From contig OY986967.1 in NCBI GenBank assembly GCA_963920575.1, positions 5,475,166-5,539,165 of the forward strand: a stretch of DNA of 64,000 nt. The letters run 5' to 3'. Source of the stretch: Narthecium ossifragum. Its lineage: Eukaryota > Streptophyta > Magnoliopsida > Dioscoreales > Nartheciaceae. Position numbers and translations under genes: made by a program. A model generated the notes under the pieces. That model was given only the letters and a program-made list of their open reading frames with translations. It had not been told where the DNA came from and did no database searches. Shown here in pieces: positions 1 through 15,290 of this stretch. The first letter of the stretch is position 1. Every line of letters begins with the position of its first letter.

Positions 1-310
1 CTAAAGAGAGATCTAATGGACAAGAGAGAATTGGATGAGCTATACTATACTAGTATGAGATATTGAGACTGTTGTATATATTGTACTATTCATTGCTTGT
101 CTTGTATGGATCTTTCTTTGGCTTTGTATGAGGATTAGGCAGCATCAATGATCTAGTTTTGAGTGTTCATGCACTCCTGAACTTTTGAAACTTGAAGTAA
201 GATAATGTGCATTTATTAGTTACATTCTGTTCTTTTTCAGATGAATTGCTGCACTAGGATTGAGGAAAGGAGGATCAGGACTTCAGCAAAACCATGGAAC
301 TAAAAAGGAA
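1..310 (+). other. possible 3' end of a plus-strand gene (partial)
   Basis: A short open stretch from base 3 could run to a splice donor at 53-54 (GTATGAG). It would rejoin at an acceptor after the pyrimidine-rich run ending in CAG at 240 and stop at TAG a few codons later. The implied tail is rich in charged residues (ELDELYYT then NELLH). Downstream DNA to about 480 is T-rich and looks like a 3' untranslated region. I recognise no family and the tail is too short to test, so this is only a hint that a gene enters from the left. Confidence 0.2.
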
Positions 311-1635
311 GCTTACTAAGAGAAGATTGAGAAGATTTAAGGGGTTTTTGTTTTGTTTTTAATCAAAACTTGTTTGTATCCTATGGATGATTATTTTGTC
401 ACCTTCGAGAAATTGCTCTATAGTTCTTAAATTTCAAGAGTTTGGTTCTTGATTAGGTTTAATAAAGCAGATGAATCAATTCTTTCATAACCCCATCACT
501 GTGAGCCTGCTCATAAAGAATAGAATGGTAGAATCATACCTCTGCCATTGGTAACATGAATTTGAATATTGATTTTTCCCTTGGCCTTCTTGTATGATCC
601 ACTTTGGCTATCTCTACATTGAGGCTGAAAATCTCCAAAAGTAGAAATGACCACTTTGTCCAGTCAGTTCCCAAGGGCTAATCCATACTTCCTTTCAATG
701 TCCTCTCTTGCACCTTGGTTTGTATCCTGCAGTGGTTCCACGAAACCCTAAAGAGAAAATAAGATGAACAACAGAAAGACTAAGAGTTGTATCTGTATGT
801 CCAATATTGAAAGGTGATCCTCAAAGGTTAACCGGTTAAAAACTCTGCGCTTTAGATCTAATGTCGTGCATTGGTTTCATAGAATAAGACGCGTGTGCCA
901 AAAATTCCCCAGGTTTGACATTATAGAATCTGATAACATGACTCAGACAACATCAATGACACTTTCTGAAGCTTGCTTTGCTTAAATTGCATGATAGACA
1001 TGAGGATAGAAATATGACTAGTGGAATAAAAGAAGTCATTCAGTGTTTCTTCGCTCTGATCAGATTACAGCAAAAAACGTACAGAGAACTAAGAGAACTG
1101 ACGAGTGCCAACTTACTTACTGTAATGAAGCTCGTTACAGACGAAACTCAGAGAACTGACAAATGCCAAATTACTTACTGTAATGAAGCTCGTTACAATT
1201 TTTTTTTTTGAAAAGCTTTAATGGAAAATGAATTGACTTATACAAGAAGGATATGCACTCACCAACCACTCAAAACTGTCGTGATTCACTGATCAATAGT
1301 GCTTGTAATAAAATTTTGAATAACTCTATTTCCTAGAAGCATTCTTACTGCAAATCTCTGACTTCATGCACACTAAAAGCATCCCCATAATTCACAGAGG
1401 CATAAAAGTCACCCATAAAGCTTTCCTTCCAGTTGCTTGAGCATTTCGCACTGGTCTCTTGCCTGTAAATGTAAAATTGGGCTCATTTTTACAGTAGACA
1501 AGGCATACATCCTTTTCCAAACCTTCAACCATCCAGTTCTAGTGATGGTTGAAGCCATAACCTCTCAGTTGACATGTCCCCAATTTCATACCCTACTGAA
1601 CTTGGCCTGAAGCTGGCATGACAGATCCATTACTC
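311..1635. other. intergenic region, downstream of the oxidoreductase gene
   Basis: No convincing gene is visible. On the minus strand a good polypyrimidine tract and acceptor precede a 28-codon open piece at 664-747 that begins GFVEPLQDTN and ends at a TGA. It could be a terminal exon of an unrecognised gene or an alternative 3' exon of the oxidoreductase gene at 1636-5530. Another acceptor-like site lies near 1460. Neither can be confirmed from sequence alone. Confidence 0.3.
1092..1197. repeat. two-copy tandem duplication, 58-bp period
   Basis: The segment starting AGAGAACTGACGAGTGCC at 1092 is repeated at 1150 with a handful of mismatches, both copies ending in GAAGCTCGTTACA. The second copy runs into a poly-T tract. 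No function is apparent. Confidence 0.85.
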
Positions 1636-4600
1636 CTATGCAGCTCCTTTCCAAACCTTCATCATTTTCCATGAAGTCAGCTCAGGAGGGAGAACATTTT
1701 CATTGGATGAAATCACAGCTTGAGCCATCAATTTCCCTAGCAACCCATGATAGAGGAGTCCTCTAGAACCAAGCCCTCCAAACAACCAATAGTTGCACCC
1801 ATATCTCTCCCTGACAGCATCATTTACGCAGCCAAGGAGTGGTAGCGATCCAAGATCAGTCAATGGTGGCATAGCTCTCAGACCAGCCCTTGCTCCGACA
1901 AATTCCCAATCCTTTATAGCTGGAAAAACCATGGAGGCTTTGGGAAGAAGCTCTTCAACGGCCCTTGAAGCTTCTTCCTCAGTGACATGCAACGAATAAT
2001 TTCTGGATTTCCACTCCCATGTTGATCCAACTAACACACTTCGTGGCCCTTGGAATGCAAGCCATGCATCAGATAAGATTGAAGGGCTCAGGGCTCTATG
2101 CTCTCCACTGCGATTACACACACAAATGGAAAAGCAATAAAGCATAGACAATATAAAAGCTTGAAGTAAAGGCTTAATAGGCGGATGATATAACAAGTTG
2201 TCAGCACTAAGTGTTTAGTCCGGCTAAAGTCATCAATACCTTTTACCAGCTGGAAGTTCAAGTTGCACAACGACACCTCTGCATGTCCTTAGAGGGAGTT
2301 TCCCTGAGAGTTCAGGAAGCATGTCCGCATTGGCACCAAGACAGGTGATTACGGCATCATAGCTCCCTGAAAATTTTCAGCCGCAGATATAACCACATGG
2401 CGGAAGCTTATGCTACAGTTCTTCATAAATGAAGTAGAACATATTTGAAAGGGCCAAAACGGAAATTATGATGATGCCTTTGTCTACAAAAACATGGAAA
2501 TAAACAATGATTTTTATGGAACTCAAGAAAAGGCCTATTACAACAATCCACAGAAAGTTGCATGTAAATGATCAGATGAGATCCACCATACGACATCAAC
2601 ATGTCTGTCCACAACAAATTCAAATATGCAAGATCCTTTTACTAGATATTATGCAGTTATTGCTGTCTTAAATGAGAAGTAGCAAAACACCATTGAAAGT
2701 CAACCTTTTATGCCCTGTTTCTTTATTTAGCGAATGCCCTCGATGTGTCTTCCATTAAACCCTAAGCATCACCTTGCATACATGTGATGGCACAAATAGC
2801 ATACCAATAAAATGTCCTCAAAGAATGCAGAGATGATGATGTACCATCGTCACAAGGATAAAGTTGATGAAAAGAGAAATCTCAGCCTTCCTAAGTTCCT
2901 TGTTAGATCTCTTCATATCACAAGGATAAAGTTGAGGAAAAGAGAAATCTCAGCCTCCTAAGTTCTTTGTTAGATCTCTTCATATCACAAGGATAAAGTT
3001 GAGGAAAAGAGAAATCTCAGCCTCCTAAGTTCCTTGTTGGATCTCTTCATATCAAGAAAAGGAAGGACAACGAAAAAAGAAACCCAAAACTTTAAAAAAC
3101 TATTGCAAATTACTAGCAGCATTACCTGCTAGTTCGCTGAGGCTTTTGATAGGAATTTTGAGCAAATTTATTTCTCTTTTTTCACAACTTGATGGTGGCA
3201 CCTTATCTGCGAGATTTTGGCATGCTAAAAGAAGTGCCTATGGTGAAAAATGTAAGATTTCTTAAACAATGGGATCATCAAAGTCCATTGAGGATGAAAT
3301 AAAAAATTTGAATTTTGGCATAGGTGATAGTAAAGAAATATTTCCATACCTCCAGATAACGCTTAGGATGGATGCTCAGAGCTAGGGGCATATAAACAGC
3401 AGAGTTAAATGGCACACACATATCAGGTATAAGTGTTTGAGCTGCATCCCTCCCTATGAGTTCTAGAGTGCAACTCTCAAGGCAGCTCTGAACATTCTAA
3501 GCACTTGAAAAGGATATTGAATAAATCAGAAATTCACGTGATAACTAAGAAAGGAAAGCCAAATGGAAAAATAATCTGAGTAATATGCAAGAGAAATACC
3601 TCCTCCATAATCTTCAGATTCTTCTCAGCTGTCACAGGTCTTAATAGGCCTCTGAATAAATAAACACGACAACTCAGCTAAAAAGACTCGAAACAATAAA
3701 AAGAGCTATTCATTTAGCAGTAGTTATGCAATATTGTTCTTGCTGAAGAGGAACATTAAGTCGAACAAAGCATGTAATATATGTATCATTGTCATAAAGT
3801 GGATATCAACAGTTATTGTCTTAAATATGCCTAAATTAAATATTGACACTCTTTGCATGTTATATGCTGCTACAGAGCAACAACGACAGCATGAAAGTAT
3901 GAAAATAATATGCTGCAGTTTAGACTCATCCCGCAGGTTATGTTCTGGGGAGATTGGGAAACAAATTTGTGAAAGGGCTGATTGCCTTCTCATAATTATA
4001 GGTTGGCCAGAAGTGCATGACAAATATTGCATTCTCGTATGTGAACCACCAGCTTCGGTCGCTCTTTCTGCATTTGTTAATAACTTCAAACTCTCTTTCC
4101 AGCATTCAGCACCATTCCATAGAACTTTAACTGCAATCAGCAATTGGAAAGTACATTTAACGGCATAAAAAGGAAGAAGGTTCTCTTACAACTTGTAGAA
4201 TTTCTAAGAAAAACAAGCTGATAAAAATGCCTGGGGGCATAACTTTTTTCACAAAGGTCAAAGAATGATGATATAAGGGACCTTTAGGAGAGTAAGGATG
4301 AAGCAGGCCTCCAGATACCCCAGATGCACCACCACCTATACCATTTTCATCATAGATATCTATGCTGATACCCGAGCACTTTGAAGCCTGTTGCACAATC
4401 AGCTTATCTTGTATACAAATAACTGAAAGAGCAAATGCCCCTAGTGAAGTTTATACCAAAGTCATTGAAAATGTATTGGAGGTATTGGCAGTGAACCTCT
4501 CAATGTTAAATTGGAATTCATGCAGGTTCCATAATACGTTGCACTTCATACCTTATACATCCCCTTAACTAAGCTTGAACTATTAGTACAGTATTTCTAG

Positions 4601-5530
4601 ACACAATAAATCTCTTTTACTGGAAGGCACATGAAGATAATGAAAAAGTCAGATTACATAAATGTATTACCAAAAGTGTTCTAAGCATGAATCTAAGATG
4701 GTACCCTTAACAACATAGGGTTCTCGCACAAAGCAAAACTAAGAAAGTACAGTAATTTGAGACAGACCATGACGAAGCATTCTACACAGATATGGTGATA
4801 GATGTATGTCTCGTTAAAAGTAACTCTACGAGATGTTTATTGATCAGAGTTGAAACATATGACAGCCAATCAAGATTTCATGGTACATGAAGTTAGCTCT
4901 TTTAAGTTGTCAGAATATGAAAGAAATACTTCTGTTCACATTAAAGAGGAACGAGAGAAAAGAACGCTATTATGATTCGACTTCAGTGACTAAACCAAAG
5001 TTCACAATGATTATCACTGAACTAGTAAAACGTCAAAAGTTAGATTGGTTCAACTCGAAGTACACATGATTGTGCTCTCACTGCTTGCATAGGAGAACTG
5101 AATCCATATGTATTTATAGTCCAATGTCCTTAGTTAGCTCTCAACAATCCAGGTAACAATAGCGTTTAGCGGGTAGTGGGAACCAAATGAGAGAAGAAGA
5201 TAGGACCTCTAAGAGATGCCAGGTGACGGACAGCCCCGCAAAACCGGCTCCGAGGACTGCGTACTTTGCAGGCGACCGGACCGGCCGGGTGGTGCTAAGG
5301 CTACGCTTCTCCAATTTTGGATTGGAGATATCGACAGTGGTGGGACTGGGAGCAGGCGTCGACTTGTTTGGATTGTGAGCCCGGGGGATCCGGAGGAGGC
5401 AGCTCCCTCGATTAGGTATAGGGCTAGGGCTTGGAGTTGAGAGAGAGAAAGCATGGAGACGGTGACGGAGGTAGACCGCCGGCGGCATAGCGTTCGCAAG
5501 CGTGCTCTGCTCCGTCTGTCTTAGAAACAT
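1636..5530 (-). CDS. FAD-dependent oxidoreductase (DAO fold), probably plastid-targeted
   Basis: Eight exons join in phase: 5207-5530, 4282-4387, 3986-4130, 3600-3651, 3350-3496, 3126-3237, 2247-2366 and 1636-2102 (490 residues). The N-terminus is rich in Ser, Pro and Arg and lacks acidic residues, as in a chloroplast transit peptide; Met15 (codon at 5488) is an equally good start. A dinucleotide-binding motif GAGFAG (residues 94-99) is followed by an IDIYDE strand end and the signature GIGGGASGVSGG, then LLHPYSPK. The C-terminal exon holds PSILSDAWLAFQGPRS and a glycine-rich second FAD contact (FGGLGSRGLLYHG). This layout matches the plant FAD-dependent oxidoreductase family typified by Arabidopsis At5g48440, related to bacterial MnmC-type or DAO enzymes; substrate unknown. 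The third intron starts with GC rather than GT (AG|GCAATC at 3985) and the first has a weak donor GTCCTA. MCM5 lies 470 bp upstream on the same strand. The model is by eye, and exon 8's acceptor is the least certain. Confidence 0.85.
2851..3053. repeat. three-copy tandem repeat in intron 6 of the oxidoreductase gene
   Basis: Units beginning CACAAGGATAAAGTTGA start at 2851, 2919 and 2986 (periods 68 and 67), nearly identical. They lie wholly inside the intron 2367-3125 and do not touch coding sequence. Confidence 0.9.
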
Positions 5531-6000
5531 TTTATATGGGTAAGTCCATTATACCTATTTATCTATCAGAAATTTGGTATTTAATATATTCTCCTAAAAT
5601 AATGTAATCAATGTAGTTATGAAATAAATCCAATGTGTTTATATCTGTATATATAATAACAATAATAATATTAAGTATTATTATTATTAAAAAGTTTAGA
5701 GGAAATGTGATTGACCAAGCATCCATAGCAACACACAAGGGATAAATGAGATGTTCTTCAAATTTTATAGAACTTGTTACATTTCTCGGATAAATAAGGG
5801 CAATAGAAATCTGGAAATCACTAGCCAGTTATCATACAGTTTGATATTGGAAGTGCCTTTATATGGCTGGGAACACTGTCATCCTGAAACTTTGGTAGCT
5901 GATGGAAGTCATCTCAGCCCCTCCCAAGCCTTCCATAATCACATGCTTAAAACTTTACACCTCTCCCACAAAAGCCTCACCAGGCAAGCGATTGGTCACA
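5531..6000 (-). promoter_or_regulatory. intergenic: MCM5 3' region and oxidoreductase promoter
   Basis: These 470 bp separate two minus-strand genes. The half next to the oxidoreductase start (5560-5700) is very AT-rich, with a TATATATAATAA-like stretch near 5650 (read on either strand) that could serve as TATA box. The half next to MCM5 probably holds its 3' untranslated region. No other gene or repeat is visible. Confidence 0.4.
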
Positions 6001-10485
<4,485 letters not shown>

Positions 10486-10618
10486 CTCGGAGAACCGCCT
10501 CTCTCACCGGATTCCTCCGCCTAGGCAGTGGCAACCGGCGGTGTCGGCGGTGTGTCGTCGTATAGATTGTGCGTACGAGAGAGAGGGGGTTGAGATGTCC
10601 TCATCTCTTTACGGGTTG

Positions 10619-10652
10619 TTTTGGCGGGAAGAAGTGAAGGAATTGGCGGGAG
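10619..10652 (-). promoter_or_regulatory. two E2F-type sites upstream of MCM5
   Basis: TTTTGGCGGGAA (10619-10630) and AATTGGCGGGAG (10641-10652) are 22 bp apart and lie about 135-165 bp upstream of the MCM5 ATG. Read on the MCM5 strand they give TTCCCGCCAA-like E2F/DP sites. E2F control of MCM genes at the G1/S transition is established in plants and animals; use of these two sites is inferred. Confidence 0.7.
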
Positions 10653-11034
10653 AGTCTAGCCTTTGTGGGTTGGGCCTGACATGTATTGGGCCTGGTCAAC
10701 ACTGTTTGATCTCCAGTATTGGATGTATGTTAGACGTTGGAACCATGCAGATGAAGCGATACTCAAATCCTGATTGCAGAGCAAGCAGTATAGATAATGT
10801 ATTTTTTTCGGCAAAGCCAGTAATTTTTGCAGGCACCACAGCGGTTTCAACAAGAGCCAACCATCTGTTATCCAAGGCCAAGTACAATTGTGAGGTAGCT
10901 ATGCCTACTGCTCGTGGTCTCAAGAGAGCACCTAACCATTTGAAGTCCATCTGCATCTGCAAATGACTTGAGATTTGGAGTCAAATGGCGCCTCGGGAGC
11001 ACAGCTAAGTAAAAGTTCTTGATGACTGCTGGAT
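10653..11034. other. unassigned sequence between MCM5 promoter and LINE remnant
   Basis: A 141-codon open frame crosses this stretch on the plus strand but shows no domain and no known motif, and open frames also exist on the other strand. It may be the degraded upstream part of the LINE at 11035-17075. I see no gene I can support. Confidence 0.3.
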
Positions 11035-11648
11035 AATGGATATGCCACTCCGGCTTTGCTCACCCCTCTATAGCATGTGCACACATGATGATCTTATGAT
11101 GGGGAACTTAAGAGCCGATGGAGCTTGGGATAGAAGGAAATTAACCACTCTATTTCATCAAAACCTTGCAGCTGCTATAGAACTACTTCCCATCCTCACA
11201 ATAGATGACTAGAGGTGGGATTTCAATAAGGAAGGGTATGTTACTTCAGCTTCAACATATCATATGTTGCTACATAGATCCAATCTGTTATCGCGTGACA
11301 TCTCAGATGCGTGCTGGTCCAATCTCTAGAGTTGCCTATGAGCCCACGAGTCGAGACTGTGAGGACATGTTCCTCTATTCCTGTAACTCGTTGTTGACCA
11401 CAATGACAATTTGGTAAATTGCGCCTTATTGATTTGTTTCTCACTCGTGTGCACACACTGATCTTGTTTGGTGTTAGTGCTTGTTTAGAATGGTTTGGTG
11501 GACCCGGGATTGGAAGATCCCAGCTCGGGCGCGCACAAGCCTGTTTTTGGCTGCTGGCGGCCCGTGAGCGATCGATCGCTCCAAGGAGCGATCGGACTAG
11601 GGTCGGTGGGTTTTCCTTCGAGAGGACGACCGCCGTCGTGGCCGTCGC

Positions 11649-14188
11649 TGTCACACTCCGACCCAGAAAACCCATCCAGGACGAGGCGTGAGGGTTCCTA
11701 TCTCTATTCATCTCCAAGTGGCGCGATACAAAGTGGAATTATAGAAAAACTTAAACAATTTATATTACAGAGGTGAAACAGAAATTCAATTCATATATTC
11801 ATCATGTTGTACTGATACAAGATTTGATACAAGATTCTCAAAGGAAAGATATTATACATTAATCCCAAAAGTCCTCGAAATGTGTTTACAATTTACAAAA
11901 CTGTCAAAGTACAACAAATTGTCCTCCAGCAACCTCAAGCACCTCTGGATGTAGTCGCGCCACCAAAGATGATCCGCCGGCTTTACTGAAGAAGAACTGG
12001 CGCCTGCACCTGCAAACGCAGCCCGGGTAGGAGTGAGCGATAAGCTCAGTAGGGTTCTACTCTACGGCACACTGAAGGGAGGAAAACAACAACAGTGTTG
12101 TCTCCCAGCCTAAGTCTAACGGATGCCATGGGTCCCATAACTCAGTTGATGTCCCAAGGGCTCCTGTCATGAAACCTCTCTCCTGAACAAGTTACTAGGA
12201 GGCCAAGAACATGCAAGATCACCCTTACCCAAGCTGGAATACCAAGCCTTGGGGAACCACGCCGGGAACATATCAACATCCATCCTTAGCACTTAGCTTA
12301 GGAAGACAACACGACATATAAACCTCAAACGCTGATTCAAGTCAACTATCGCAATTCTCAATCACAAGAGATTCAAATGATACAAGATCACACCCTATTC
12401 CTGACTACCCAGCCACGGCCCTAAGGCTAGATCCGAGCTACCCGAGAGCCTCGGATCGGCGATCCAAACCATCGCCCGCCTAACCTCAGATGCCTCTAAT
12501 GCAATCAAGATGCATGCAATGCTCAGGCACAGATGACAAGATATAAGCATGCAACAAGATGTCATTAATCATACAGGGCTAGGCATAGCTTACAGCTAGC
12601 CAAAGGGTAAGCATAGCAAAGGCCTCGAATACAGATAATCTATGTTAACCAAACAAAGATTAGAACAAAGCTATGAATACAGATATACAATAGTCTTCAG
12701 TGCTCTCTTGCACCTGACAGACTAAGGTTCCACAGTTACCCGCAGGTAACTGGCCACATTTATACAATAGCCCTCGGCACACGCTGGCAACTGGCTAAGG
12801 TTCCACAATTCCTCATTAGCTAGCACTCATAGCTAACTAATGGTTAAGCAATCAATTAAGCATTTAACTACGATCAAACATGTATTAAATGCAATCAAAA
12901 CCATAGGTTTTCTTAAAAGGAAAGAATACTCGAATCGATCCTCAAACCTGATGGAAATCCTCTGAAAACTTCATAAAATCCACCCACATACTTCCCAACA
13001 TGTTTAGATGTTAATCACAAATCAAGTCCATCCGAGAAAAGCCAGAAAGCCAAGTCCAAGGGGTCACGGACGATGTCATGGTCGATTCGGAGATCGACCG
13101 TGAGCCCACGGACGATGTTACGGTCGATCCGGCGATCGACCGTGATGCCAAAACGAGGAAGACCACTTGGGCGACGGTCGATCGGCCCATCGACCGTAGG
13201 GAGCCCAAAACGAGACAGAGCCTCACGGACGATGCGACGGTCGACCGTCAGGCCCAGAGAGAGTAAAACGATACTTGACGGTCGATGCACCGATCGACCG
13301 TCGAGCCCCGAAGGAGCGTATTAACGCTTGACGGTCGATCCACCGATCGACCGTCGGGCCTCAGGCACAGTTCGTCAGAACAGTGCCGGAAGTCCAATTT
13401 CTTGGATTTCAAGGATCAATTCAAGTTGGAATTTGATGAAACTTTGCAAGCATGCATAAAAGATGATGGGAATCCAATGGTACGATCAAAACACAATTTT
13501 GACGGTTAAATCTCCAATTTAGGTCAAAACGGCTGAAAACCGATAAACGGTGACAATACGAAAACCAGCCGTTAAAATGCCGAAATCGCGAGGTAAGAAT
13601 ACAAGAATCAAGCCACATCACATGTGCTACAGGTTACACAACATTCTAATAGGTATTCCTACAGCGAACAAGCATTAAACCTATCCTAGGAGAACCCGAT
13701 CCAAAGATCGAGGTAAAAACACCTACTTGAAGAGATAGGGCAGCTCCTCCACGCATCCCCCACGTCCGATCGCCAAGATCCGCTCCGCGAAGATCAACCC
13801 TCCAAGCCCTAGCTCAGCCGAAGGAGAGAAGGAGAAGAGAGAAAGAAAGGCCGGAGAAGAAGAAAAAGAAGGAGAGAGAGAAAGGAAAGGGTTAAATAGA
13901 AAGCTGGAATCCATCACAGCCGTCCGATTCGATCTCTCCCGATCGGGCCCCGATCTTCCGATTGGAAGCGCCCTAAAGGTCCTAATCAAACACATACATC
14001 AATCAAAGGCCATGTGTGCAACGCGGGTGTGAAACTGACCACCAGGGAGTATATTTACCAAAATACCACTGGGGTCAAAAGCAGCGATGCGATCAACCGA
14101 TCGTATCCCAAGGCCAACCGGGCCAAACCACAAACCCAGACCCTCGACCTAACGCGGTCGGACCAGGTTGGAGGTACGGGTCCTCACA
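11649..14188 (-). mobile_element. solo LTR E, inserted in D in opposite orientation
   Basis: On the plus strand it runs from TGTCACACTCCG to CGGGTCCTCACA, the same termini as the LTR of minus-strand element A. Flanks GTCGC (11644-11648) and GTCAC (14189-14193) are a target duplication with one mismatch. At 2540 bp it is the same class as D, so the two form an inverted pair. On its sense (minus) strand a TATTTAA box lies near 13893. Hairpin modules lie at 13065-13356. Small open frames inside it are not conserved and are treated as noise. Confidence 0.8.
13065..13356. repeat. array of GGTCGATC-armed hairpins in LTR E
   Basis: At least four short inverted repeats are visible. ACGGTCGATC-CGGC-GATCGACCGT (13120-13143) and GACGGTCGATC-CACC-GATCGACCGTC (13330-13355) are perfect. 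One near 13174-13197 (arms ACGGTCGAT) and one near 13278-13302 are perfect or nearly so. CACGGACGATG recurs near 13067, 13107 and 13223 between them. Confidence 0.9.
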
Positions 14189-14892
14189 GTCACTCTCCCC
14201 TGTCAAAAGGGGAGGACTTTCCCTACCCTCCTCTCCCTTTTCCCCGGCCTTACCGGCTTTCCCCGGCCTCTTCTTCCTCTTTTCTTCCTCTCCTTCTTCT
14301 TCCTTCCTTCTCTTCTTCCCGCGGAGCTCTGTTTCTTCCCCTGTTTTCCGGCAACACCTTCTCCTCCACCGTTCTCCCTCCTCCGGCCACCGTTTTGGGA
14401 GGTTGAAGGCTTGTTGGAACCGTGGCGGCGTGAGGAAGATCCCTGGCGTGGTTTGGAGCTTGGTTAGCGGCCGTTTAGCGGGGAATCAGCCGAGGATTAG
14501 CGTTGCCGGTAGGTGTTCTATTTACTGATGTTGTTTAATGGGTTTCTCTTAATCTAGCCGTTAGATCTGGTTGATCTTTGTGTTGTTGGGTTCCTCTTGC
14601 TTAGTAGAATTTCTGGTATAAGTTTCATAAGCTTTGGTTGAGATTTTAGTAGGATTTATGCATGTTTAATCTCGGATTTTCCGGTTTCTGCTGTTTTTGA
14701 AGAACAGCCGGCTTGCGGTGAGTTTTTGATCAGTACGTGCATGTTCTTGGGTTGTGATGAACATAAGAGTTGTAGATCTCTGAGTTATCTCTCAAACCCA
14801 ACTGATTTCATAATTTTCTGATTTTCTTATGATTTGTTATGAATTTATTACTGAAGGGCTGCGTTGCAGCAAGTACTTGGTAAGTTAGAGTT

Positions 14893-15290
14893 GGATCGAT
14901 CGGACTGGCGAGTCCGATCGATCGGACTTGCGAGTCCGATCGATCGGACTATAATTGGTAAGTTAGTTTGATTAGCGGTTTTGATTAGTGTTTTTCCGTT
15001 AATCTAGCCGTTGGATGATTCTGGATTTTGGATATGTTGATCCATGCGTATAGATCTACTGGAGGCTAGGTTGGATCCCAAATCCGACGTCGGTTGGACG
15101 TCGGATCGACGGATCAACTAGCTGCTATGTAGAGAATGGTTTCTTGTTCTTGGGCTTTCCAAGTTGGATCGATCGGACTACTTGTAGGATCGATCCATGG
15201 GTATGTTGGATCGATCCAGGTTGCACCGAAGATGGTCTGTTCATTGAGGGATGTCGGATCGATCCATGGGTATGTTTGGATCGATCCAGG
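14893..15290. repeat. GATCGATC hairpin modules in LTR D
   Basis: Two overlapping 13-bp-arm hairpins share a central GATCGATC: GATCGATCGGACT-GGCG-AGTCCGATCGATC and its neighbour with loop TTGCG-like (14896-14950). Further GATCGATC copies follow near 15170-15290, and one inverted pair with ACGTCGGAT arms lies near 15080-15110. A related palindrome AGCGATCGATCGCT is at about 11566 in the other half of D. Confidence 0.85.

Noticed and set aside
14014..14528. Three overlapping open frames of 99-170 codons
   Set aside because: They fall in a C- and T-rich part of solo LTR D, have low-complexity products and no domain; all three frames are open at once, as expected from composition.
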